From Bacillus sp. Marseille-Q3570 (GTDB lineage Bacteria; Bacillota; Bacilli; Bacillales; Fictibacillaceae), in assembly GCF_946151055.1 (NCBI RefSeq), contig NZ_CAMGYZ010000021.1:1-64000 (forward strand): a stretch of DNA of 64,000 bases, written 5' to 3'. Position numbers and translations under genes: made by a program. How positions within the stretch are numbered: position 1 is the first letter of the stretch; every line of letters starts with the position of its first letter. Positions 57,270-64,000 of the stretch are shown piece after piece. A model generated the notes under the pieces. It saw only the letters and a program-made list of their open reading frames with translations. It did no database searches and was not told where the DNA came from.

Positions 57270-58034
57270 ATGATCGATGCCAAACGAAAAGCGTTCATTT
57301 TTTTGACGATTGCATTCATATTAGCAGTTGCAGCAGCTGGTTTTATCATCAACCAGATCCAGATGGCTCAGGATTCACTTGGCGAAACAGTGAAAGTAGC
57401 CGCAGCAGATAAGGATATCCAATCCTATACTTCACTTGAGAAAGGTGACATTACGTGGGTTGAAATGCCGAAAAACGCACAGGTCGAGTCGTTTATCCAA
57501 CAATCGGATGATATTGATGATTCCATTACGGTTGTCAATCTGAAAGAAGGAGACCTTGTCACAAAAAATGTAGTCAGGAAAAAGGTTGATATCCCTGCCG
57601 ATCATCGGATAGTCTGGCTTAACCCCAGCGAGATCGTGATTGTCGATCAGGGTGTTGCCGAAGGAGATCTAGTGGATGTCATTTCAGTCACGGAAAATAA
57701 AGAAAAAGGAGTCGTCACCCAACGTTTGCTGCAAAACATCAAAGTGGTCCAGATGGAAAGTAAAAGTGAGGGACCATCTGCCATCAAAGTCTCACTTCCA
57801 GTAAACCAGGCCGAGCGGTTGATCCATGCCCAGAATTCGGCAAAACAAATACGGATCCTTAGAGTCAATCAGGTGATGAAAGATAATGGCTCCACTCAGG
57901 AAACACCTGAACAAACAACCCCAGAGCACGAGCAGAAAGAAACGAAGCCAGCTGAGGAACAGCAAGAAACGAATGAAGCAGCAAAGGATAAACCCGACGA
58001 TAAGAAACCAGAAGATAAAAAAGATGAGCAATAA
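57270..58034 (+). CDS. cpaB: Flp pilus assembly protein CpaB/RcpC-like (SAF domain)
   Basis: A 254-residue protein with one N-terminal membrane helix (AFIFLTIAFILAVAAAGFII), a SAF domain (VKVAAADKDIQSYTSLEKGDITWVEMP begins it) and a beta domain with SLPVNQAERLIHAQNSAKQIRI. The final 45 residues are Pro/Glu/Lys-rich and disordered. CpaB/RcpC acts at the outer surface of the Tad apparatus. Without an outer membrane here, its role is less clear. GGAG precedes the ATG. Confidence 0.87.
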   Translation: MIDAKRKAFIFLTIAFILAVAAAGFIINQIQMAQDSLGETVKVAAADKDIQSYTSLEKGDITWVEMPKNAQVESFIQQSDDIDDSITVVNLKEGDLVTKNVVRKKVDIPADHRIVWLNPSEIVIVDQGVAEGDLVDVISVTENKEKGVVTQRLLQNIKVVQMESKSEGPSAIKVSLPVNQAERLIHAQNSAKQIRILRVNQVMKDNGSTQETPEQTTPEHEQKETKPAEEQQETNEAAKDKPDDKKPEDKKDEQ

Positions 58035-58048
58035 GGAGACGATGTTCG

Positions 58049-59170
58049 ATGAGCCAATTGAAAGCCTTGATCATTACAACCAATCCAACGATAAAACAAT
58101 CTCTGATCGATATCCTGGAGGCTCATGGAATTGATTCTGAAGTGGATGAACAATGGAAACGTTCGTTTTCAAACCTGAATAAGTATACTTTCTACTTCAT
58201 CGATCGCGAAGCATTGAATCAGGCAGAAGGATTCGCTTTGCCTGCATCTAGCTTTTTGATCGGAATCACTTCGGAACGTTCTTTTGAAGAAGGAAGGGAG
58301 TGGATGAAGGCCGGGGCTTACGATGTCATCGTCTATCCAGAAGAACAATCCCGCTTGAATGAAATCATCCAGTCTTCTAAAGAAAAAGTGAAAATACAGC
58401 AGGAAAGTTTCGGGGAAGCCACGATCGGGGGCGGGCAGGTTGAAGCTTTTTACAGTGCAAAAGGTGGAAGCGGCAAGACGCTGTTAGCAGCGATGACAGC
58501 CCAATCCCTGCAAATCCATAAGGATAAACGGGTCATCCTGATTGATCTCAGTGCACAATTCGGTGGTTTGGAAACGATCTATGGCGTAAAGACGAGCCGC
58601 TCCTATATTGACCTTCAGCCGGTTTTGAAAGAGTTGTCTCTCAACCATATCGAAAATGTGGCAACACGCGATGAAAAGACTGGCAATTACATACTCCTAG
58701 GGCCAAGCAACCCGGCTAAAGCGGAAGATATCACAGAGGAATTGATCACGAAAGTCATCCGCACATGCAGAGCTCATTTTGATCATGTGATTTTAGATTT
58801 GCCGACAAGCATCAATACTGTCAGTTTCACAGGTTTGAATGAAGCGACACAGATTCATTATGTGCTGAACCCTGACAGCCTTTCTTTACGCTGCTTCAAG
58901 TATGCTATGGAGCTGTTCGGGCGTTTTCAGCTTGGAACAAGGGGCAACCTTTCCATCCTGTTGAACCGTGCGCATCCGAAGAGTGAACTAGGTGAGAAAG
59001 ACATCGCGAAATTGATTGGAAAAGAAGTGGATGCTTCGATCCGATCTGATTACTTTTCATTGCAGCCTCTCTTGAATATGGGGGAGAGCTTTTATAAGAA
59101 GGAAAAAGACAAAGGCCAATTCAAACCAGCAAGAGACATCCGTCTGTTTGTCGATAAAGTTTTGCTTTAA
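58049..59170 (+). CDS. tadZ: Flp pilus localisation ATPase CpaE/TadZ-like
   Basis: A 373-residue protein with an N-terminal receiver-like domain (about 1-120) lacking a clear phosphoacceptor site, followed by a MinD/ParA-type ATPase domain with deviant Walker A YSAKGGSGKTLLAAM and VILIDLSAQFGGLETI. TadZ proteins mark the pole or site of Tad pilus assembly. It lies between cpaB and the secretion ATPase gene, the usual order. Confidence 0.88.
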   Translation: MSQLKALIITTNPTIKQSLIDILEAHGIDSEVDEQWKRSFSNLNKYTFYFIDREALNQAEGFALPASSFLIGITSERSFEEGREWMKAGAYDVIVYPEEQSRLNEIIQSSKEKVKIQQESFGEATIGGGQVEAFYSAKGGSGKTLLAAMTAQSLQIHKDKRVILIDLSAQFGGLETIYGVKTSRSYIDLQPVLKELSLNHIENVATRDEKTGNYILLGPSNPAKAEDITEELITKVIRTCRAHFDHVILDLPTSINTVSFTGLNEATQIHYVLNPDSLSLRCFKYAMELFGRFQLGTRGNLSILLNRAHPKSELGEKDIAKLIGKEVDASIRSDYFSLQPLLNMGESFYKKEKDKGQFKPARDIRLFVDKVLL

Positions 59171-59185
59171 AAAGGTGGTGAAGAG

Positions 59186-60526
59186 ATGTCCTGGTTACAA
59201 AAAGCAGTAAACACGACGCCATTGAATGGAAATCAGGAAAATGGGTGGGATGTGGAATCGGAACAGCAAGAATCCTGGGTCCGCCATTATAAAAGCAGAC
59301 TGATCAAGGAAGCGAACCTTGAATCGATCACGACATTGCCCGCCCAAGAACGGAAACAGACGATCGAGCGATTGGTAAAACAAATGATCGAAGAAGAGAA
59401 GGTCATCATTCCACAAAGCGAGATGGATCAGATCATCAGCCAGATCATCAATGAATCCGTGGGTTACGGTCCGTTGGAAGCCCTACTTCAGGACGACACG
59501 ATCACAGAAATCATGGTAAACGGGCCGCGAGAGGTCTATATCGAACGTGGCGGGAAACTTGAACCCGCGGACATCCGTTTCAAGGATAATCAACATATCC
59601 GGCATATCATCGATCGTATCATCGCCCCATTAGGACGGCGTATCGATGAGAGTTCGCCGATGGTGGATGCCCGATTACTCGATGGAAGCCGTGTGAATGC
59701 GGTCATACCACCGATTACATTGGATGGACCTTCGATTTCGATCCGTAAATTCAACAAAACCCCTTTTACAATGGAAGATTTGATGGAATTCGGCTCATTC
59801 ACTGATCGGATGGGAGAATTCTTGAAAGCGGCGGTCCAGGCGAAACTGAACATACTCGTCTCAGGTGGGACTGGAAGCGGGAAGACGACACTTCTCAACG
59901 TTTTGTCAGATTCGATTCCCCGCGGAGAACGGATCGTCACGATTGAGGATATGGCTGAACTACGATTTACGTACGACAACCTCGTCAGGATGGAAGCGCG
60001 ACCTGAGAATATGGAAGGAAAAGGGGAAGTATCTATCCGCCAGCTTGTCAAAAACGCGCTCAGGATGAGACCGGACCGAATCATTGTCGGAGAAGTGAGA
60101 AGCTCAGAAGCGATCGATATGCTTCAAGCAATGAATACAGGACACGAAGGATCGTTGACGACCGTCCATGCGAACTCTCCGAAAGATGCATTGGGAAGAC
60201 TTGAGGCGATGGTGATCATGTCAGGATTACCACTGACGGTCGATGTCATCCGAGGTTATTTTGTCGGAGCATTGGACCTGATCGTCCAAACGTCAAGACA
60301 GACGGATGGAAAAAGGAAAATCGTCAGCATTGCCGAGATCTTTGAGAAAAATGGGGAGATCGTCATCAAGGATATCTTCCGATTTGTAAGGACCGGCGTA
60401 CGGTCAGACGGCAGTGTTAAAGGACATTTTGAATCTACCGGGTATATACCGAAAGCATTTGAAAGGTTCAAAGCATTTGGAATCGAAGTACCTGAATCGA
60501 TGTTCTCAGAAGGTGTACTCGCATGA
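59186..60526 (+). CDS. tadA: Tad secretion ATPase CpaF/TadA
   Basis: A 446-residue type II/IV secretion ATPase that powers Flp pilus extension and retraction. It has an N-terminal helical domain (about 1-110), then GYGPLEALLQDDTITEIMVNGP, Walker A SGGTGSGKTTLLNVL, the Asp box (IVTIEDMAELR), Walker B (RIIVGEVRSSEA) and the His box (NTGHEGSLTTVHANSP). The stop overlaps tadB in ATGA. Confidence 0.95.
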   Translation: MSWLQKAVNTTPLNGNQENGWDVESEQQESWVRHYKSRLIKEANLESITTLPAQERKQTIERLVKQMIEEEKVIIPQSEMDQIISQIINESVGYGPLEALLQDDTITEIMVNGPREVYIERGGKLEPADIRFKDNQHIRHIIDRIIAPLGRRIDESSPMVDARLLDGSRVNAVIPPITLDGPSISIRKFNKTPFTMEDLMEFGSFTDRMGEFLKAAVQAKLNILVSGGTGSGKTTLLNVLSDSIPRGERIVTIEDMAELRFTYDNLVRMEARPENMEGKGEVSIRQLVKNALRMRPDRIIVGEVRSSEAIDMLQAMNTGHEGSLTTVHANSPKDALGRLEAMVIMSGLPLTVDVIRGYFVGALDLIVQTSRQTDGKRKIVSIAEIFEKNGEIVIKDIFRFVRTGVRSDGSVKGHFESTGYIPKAFERFKAFGIEVPESMFSEGVLA

Positions 60527-61455
60527 CGGGGGCATGGATATTCCTAAGCGGCGCATTTTTCTCTTTTGTTCTTGCAATCTATTATTTCAAACGATTGACC
60601 ACTGTGCAGAAAACCTCGAAAAGAGCGGAAGAGTGGTTTGAGGATTCGGGACAGCTGAAACGAAAAAGCTTCGTCCTTCTGATTGGAGACAAATTCGATC
60701 ATTCGGAACTTGCTCGGGACTTGAAGAAGAAGTTGATCCAGGCCAATATCCCGCTGCAGCCATCTGAATACATGGGCATCTATATATTGGTGATCGCAGT
60801 CCTCTGGTTTTTCAGTTATTTCGTACTCGGATTGATTTTGTTCATGGGATTCCTGCTTTCGTACCTCATCGCCTGGCTCGCATCCAAATTATATTTGAGC
60901 TCAAGGCAGAATAAGCGGAACGAAAGCTTCAACAAACAGCTTCCGGAGATATGCAGGATGATGTCCAATGCAGTAAAAGCTGGTCAGACGATACCACAGG
61001 GAATTGAGATGGTCGGAAATGAAATCAAAGCACCATCCGGTCCTGAATTCAAGAAGATGGACCAACAGCTTCGTTTGGGAGACGGTCTTGATGAAGTGAT
61101 GAACCGTTTCCGGGAACGGGTTTCGAGTAATGAGATCAATATTTTCGTCAGTACGATCCTGATCCAACGCAGGGTCGGCGGGAATTTGGCAGAGGTTTTG
61201 GATTTGATGGCGACGACGCTTGAAGAAAGAGCTCGTGTTTATAAGGAAATCCAAACCGTTACGGCAGAATCCAAGTCGATCGCTTATATCCTTGTCATCA
61301 TGCCATTGTTGATGGCTGTCATGATGAACCTCTTCATCAAAGGTTTCTTGAATGTCATCTTCACGACATTCGGATTGATCCTACTTGCCGTATTTGCAGG
61401 TATGATCAGTATCGCATTTGTCATCATCAAACGGATTACCAGGATAAGGGTGTAG
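60523..61455 (+). CDS. tadB: Tad inner-membrane platform protein TadB
   Basis: A 310-residue type II secretion F-domain protein with an N-terminal helix, two middle helices (YILVIAVLWFFSYFVLGLIL) and two C-terminal ones. The F domain includes QLPEICRMMSNAVKAGQTIPQGIEMVGNEI and VSTILIQRRVGGNLAEVLDLMA (shown as family landmarks). It forms the membrane platform with TadC. ATGA overlap with the ATPase gene. Confidence 0.92.
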   Translation: MTGAWIFLSGAFFSFVLAIYYFKRLTTVQKTSKRAEEWFEDSGQLKRKSFVLLIGDKFDHSELARDLKKKLIQANIPLQPSEYMGIYILVIAVLWFFSYFVLGLILFMGFLLSYLIAWLASKLYLSSRQNKRNESFNKQLPEICRMMSNAVKAGQTIPQGIEMVGNEIKAPSGPEFKKMDQQLRLGDGLDEVMNRFRERVSSNEINIFVSTILIQRRVGGNLAEVLDLMATTLEERARVYKEIQTVTAESKSIAYILVIMPLLMAVMMNLFIKGFLNVIFTTFGLILLAVFAGMISIAFVIIKRITRIRV

Positions 61456-61459
61456 TAAA

Positions 61460-62401
61460 ATGAGCCCACAATTCAGCGTATATACAGTGTTGTTGTTTAG
61501 TCTGATCTTACTCTTATTATTCATCGGATTCGTATTCATCTATCTTTATGTAGGCAAAAAGCAGCGATTGATGTCGCATTTGCAGGTATCGGAAATCAAA
61601 CATCGAAAACGGAAAAAATTGAGAGAAAGGATGGCCGGACCAATTATAAAAGCAGCAGAGTATGCTGGTCCCACTGGCATCAAATATCCTTTTTTTTCAG
61701 ACAAGGAAAAAGACGAACAATTGTTAGTCAAAGCTGGAAATCCGATGGGACTGAGACTTGAAAGCTTTTACGGCTTGCGGTTCGTCCTTGGACTCGGAGC
61801 CCTGATGTTTTCCATCCTCTATGTCTTTCTCGGGTTGCCTTTCGGGCTTATGACCATCGTTTTATTCCCGTTAGCAGGATTTTTCGGACCGAACCTATGG
61901 TTGTGGATGAAAGCCCGTGATCGTCAGGAACAAATCAGTTCGATGATGCCTGATTTCCTCGACACGGTCAGTGTAACGCTCCAGGCTGGTGTCAGCCTTG
62001 ACGGTGCATTGAAGCAAGTGACCAAACAGCTGGGAGGTCCATTAAGCGAAGAAATCGACCGTTTTAATCGGGAAATCGAACTCGGGGTTCCAAGACGTAC
62101 TGCTTATGAAAACTTGATCAACCGTAATTCGTCCAAGGAGCTGGAGATGCTGGTCACTTCGTTATTGCAAGGTTCTTCTCTTGGGGTTCCGGTTTCTCAG
62201 ACCTTCAAGATCCAGGCAGATGATCTACGGGCAATGCGGGGGTTCAAGGCAAAAGAAAAAGCAGCGAAAGCCAGTCCGCAAATCACCCTTGTCACAACGT
62301 TCTTCGTAGCTCCGGCAGTGTTTTTCCTGATCATCGGCTTGCTGGCATTGAACGTCATTTATAACCCAGAAGCATTCGGTTTAGACACCTTCTTTAAATA
62401 A
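61460..62401 (+). CDS. tadC: Tad inner-membrane platform protein TadC
   Basis: A 313-residue second F-domain protein. An N-terminal helix (LLFSLILLLLFIGFVFIYLY) and a hydrophobic pair near residues 105-145 precede the F domain (MMPDFLDTVSVTLQAGVSLDGALKQV) and a C-terminal helix (FFVAPAVFFLIIGLLALNVI). It partners TadB. The gene follows tadB after 4 bp. Confidence 0.92.
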   Translation: MSPQFSVYTVLLFSLILLLLFIGFVFIYLYVGKKQRLMSHLQVSEIKHRKRKKLRERMAGPIIKAAEYAGPTGIKYPFFSDKEKDEQLLVKAGNPMGLRLESFYGLRFVLGLGALMFSILYVFLGLPFGLMTIVLFPLAGFFGPNLWLWMKARDRQEQISSMMPDFLDTVSVTLQAGVSLDGALKQVTKQLGGPLSEEIDRFNREIELGVPRRTAYENLINRNSSKELEMLVTSLLQGSSLGVPVSQTFKIQADDLRAMRGFKAKEKAAKASPQITLVTTFFVAPAVFFLIIGLLALNVIYNPEAFGLDTFFK

Positions 62402-62449
62402 GAAGGATTGACATACATTTATAAAAAAATCCAAAGGAGAGATTTTATC

Positions 62450-62662
62450 ATGAAGAAGATGAAAAAAATGGTTGAAAACATGTCAGCTGTAGTCAATAAA
62501 TACGTTAATAACGAACGCGGTGCCCAGGCTCTTGAGTGGGTTGCCCTTGGGCTCGTCGTCCTTGCCGTGATGGCGGCAGTAGCTACAGCAGTCGATGGAA
62601 ATGGAAGCAGTATCGCGAATGCCATCGTTGAAAAGATTTCAGAACTGATCGGCCGCTTGTAA
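62450..62662 (+). CDS. Flp-type pilin
   Basis: A 70-residue prepilin. A charged leader ends at ERG, followed by AQALEWVALGLVVLAVMAAVATAV, with the conserved glutamate five residues after the predicted cleavage at G-A. This is the major subunit candidate of the Tad pilus. ATG 62450 follows GGAGAGA; the longer frame starts at 62408 without a site. No prepilin peptidase gene is seen before the window ends. Confidence 0.88.
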   Translation: MKKMKKMVENMSAVVNKYVNNERGAQALEWVALGLVVLAVMAAVATAVDGNGSSIANAIVEKISELIGRL

Positions 62663-62674
62663 CCGTGTGATCCG

Positions 62675-63055
62675 ATGATGAACAGATTCCGGAAACTGGT
62701 CAAAAATGAGCGGGGATCGCAGCTGATCGAATTCGTCGCTGTGTTTCCCATGGTTATTCTGGCGATGATGATCATCTGGCAGATGGCCCTTGTGGCGTAT
62801 ACGGTGGTCGTAACAGAAGCAGCGGCTCGGGATGGAGCACGGGCGGCGGCTGTTGATGGAGACGCTGAAAAGGTGGCTGAACGATCTGCGGGCAATCTTG
62901 TCCTTCAGAGTGTAAACACAGATAAAGGAGACGAAGAGGTTACGGTGACAGTCGTATCGAATGTCCCAACCGTTTCAATACCGTTCATAGGTCGTCTTGA
63001 ATTTACTTTTGACGCAGATGCGACAATTCCGATTGAAGAAGGTCTGAAGGATTGA
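62675..63055 (+). CDS. TadE-like pseudopilin
   Basis: A 126-residue protein with the TadE-type N-terminus KNERGSQLIEFVAVFPMVILAMMIIWQMALVAY (cleavage after ERG) and AAARDGARAAA just after the helix. It is a minor pilin-like component. It starts 12 bp after the pilin gene; its ribosome site is weak. The stop overlaps the next start in TGATG. Confidence 0.87.
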   Translation: MMNRFRKLVKNERGSQLIEFVAVFPMVILAMMIIWQMALVAYTVVVTEAAARDGARAAAVDGDAEKVAERSAGNLVLQSVNTDKGDEEVTVTVVSNVPTVSIPFIGRLEFTFDADATIPIEEGLKD

Positions 63056-63789
63056 TGAACATGAAAAAGTATCTCAAAAATGAACGAGGGAACGGCATGC
63101 TGCTCGTGATTGTCGGCATGCTGATCGCCTCTATTTTCATAAGCTTCATGTTTTTTGATTTCTTTAATGTGTTCATTTCAAAAAGAATCAGTCAAACAAG
63201 TGCGGACGCAGCAGTGCTGGCTGCAGCAAAAGAAGCAAGAGAAATCTATGAAGAGCGCTATACTTCCGCAATAGAAAGTGAACTTGAAGAACTACGAGAG
63301 CTTTTTGAAGATGAAAAGGAAAAGGCTGAAGAAGATCAAGATGAAAGCGGAGAAGGCGATGAAGGCGAAGAACCACCTCAAGATGAAGATTCTTTTTTGG
63401 ATTCAATCATCAAAGAGATCGAGAAAAAATATAGAGAGGTGACGATGCCTCCTAGTTTACGAGAATGGCTTGAAGATCCAAGTACAGAAATCGATCCGGT
63501 TGAAGCATTGAAGTATTTTTATGATAATGATGAACTTAATTCCATGGCATGTACAGCCATTGAAGGTGACATGGAACGTATCCGGAGAGCAGCTGATGAA
63601 TACGCAGAAAAAAATGGTGCGGATCGAAACGCTCAGGTTCAATTCGATCAAAGCAAGTTCAGTATTTTCGTAGAATCTGAAAAAGATGGCAGCTATGTCA
63701 CTGTTGATGACTCGTTATTTGAGGGGATCGATGCAGACGCATCTGCAACGATCAAACGACCGAAGGGGCTCGACATAGCTTGTGATTAG
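63055..63789 (+). CDS. TadG/TadE-like pilus-associated protein with acidic coiled coil
   Basis: A 244-residue protein with an N-terminal NERGNGMLLVIVGMLIASIFISF membrane segment typical of the putative Flp pilus-assembly (TadG-like) domain. It is followed by ISQTSADAAVLAAAKEAREI and a highly acidic Glu/Asp-rich helix (about residues 70-120). Two starts are possible, ATG 63055 (TGATG coupling) and ATG 63061. It likely caps or regulates the pilus. Confidence 0.8.
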   Translation: MNMKKYLKNERGNGMLLVIVGMLIASIFISFMFFDFFNVFISKRISQTSADAAVLAAAKEAREIYEERYTSAIESELEELRELFEDEKEKAEEDQDESGEGDEGEEPPQDEDSFLDSIIKEIEKKYREVTMPPSLREWLEDPSTEIDPVEALKYFYDNDELNSMACTAIEGDMERIRRAADEYAEKNGADRNAQVQFDQSKFSIFVESEKDGSYVTVDDSLFEGIDADASATIKRPKGLDIACD

Positions 63790-63839
63790 AAAAGGGCAAA
63801 GGGTGCAGTTGCTAGGGAAGAATCCGGGAGGAAATTTAA

Positions 63840-64000
63840 ATGGTTTATCAACTCAATTGGAGGAAGACAATTGTATTGACGTTAGTCGTCGCTTTTTTTG
63901 CGTATTTATTACCAATGACAGAAGCGCATGCCAATATCGGAGAATTCGAGTATGATGACAGCGGACTTACACGTACAGAGAATGACGGTGTCGGAAATGG
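63840..64000 (+). CDS. Secreted protein, 5' part only (runs off the window)
   Basis: ATG 63840 is preceded by GGGAGG (63826-63831). The visible 53 residues begin with a signal peptide (KTIVLTLVVAFFAYLLPMTEAHA) and continue as acidic mature sequence (GEFEYDDSGLTRTENDGVGN). The frame stays open to the window edge. By position it probably belongs to the pilus locus. Family not recognised from this fragment. Confidence 0.75.
   Translation, partial: MVYQLNWRKTIVLTLVVAFFAYLLPMTEAHANIGEFEYDDSGLTRTENDGVGN

Overview
The window is a chromosomal segment of a low-to-mid GC Gram-positive bacterium of the family Bacillaceae. Evidence: strong AGGAGG-type ribosome sites, TTG and GTG starts, a CIRCE operator, a T-box, guanine riboswitches, CcpA (cre) boxes, and gene orders shared with Bacillus subtilis (thiL-tsaE-tsaB-rimI-tsaD / ydiF / moaC-rex-tatA-tatC / ydiK-ydiL / groESL, and later moxR-DUF58-transglutaminase-guaA-pbuG). 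The genus cannot be settled from sequence alone. Many starts given here were moved to the codon with a correctly spaced Shine-Dalgarno sequence instead of the longest reading frame.

Layout. 1-3.0 kb: the 3' end of a 23S rRNA, a 5S rRNA, a 52-bp-period tandem array, a trans-sulfuration enzyme, initiator tRNA-Met and tRNA-Asp separated by eroded tRNA-like repeats. 3.3-15.9 kb: a complete branched-chain amino acid supercluster ilvE-ilvD-[T-box]-ilvB-ilvN-ilvC-leuA-leuB-leuC-leuD-ilvA, with cre and CodY-like sites at the first promoter. 15.9-28.3 kb: the conserved ydi/groESL core, including a dense DnaA-box cluster between tsaD and ydiF. 28.3-44.8 kb: a fructan island. One arm on the minus strand has levansucrase (sacB), endolevanase (levB), and a histidine kinase/response regulator/orphan sugar-binding lipoprotein set. 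The other arm on the plus strand has a DeoR-controlled ribose/fructose-type ABC transporter followed by a 1209-residue levanase whose catalytic domain is split by an insertion of about 495 residues. 44.9-47.5 kb: accessory genes, notably a MerR-like DNA-binding coiled-coil protein surrounded by copies of a palindrome TATCG-N5-CGATA. 47.7-56.0 kb: moxR/DUF58/transglutaminase and guanine-riboswitch-controlled guaA and pbuG. 56.5 kb to the end: a Tad/Flp pilus locus running off the window.

How the parts fit. The ilv-leu genes make isoleucine, valine and leucine under nutritional control. The fructan island can polymerise sucrose to levan, detect a sugar outside the cell, cut levan at internal and terminal bonds and import the freed sugar. 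The Tad locus would build a thin surface pilus for adhesion. The signals least explained by ordinary annotation are the HTH protein with its palindromic sites, the split levanase, the orphan binding-protein sensor set, the paired GGA-loop hairpin repeats, and the repeat arrays around the rRNA and tRNA genes.
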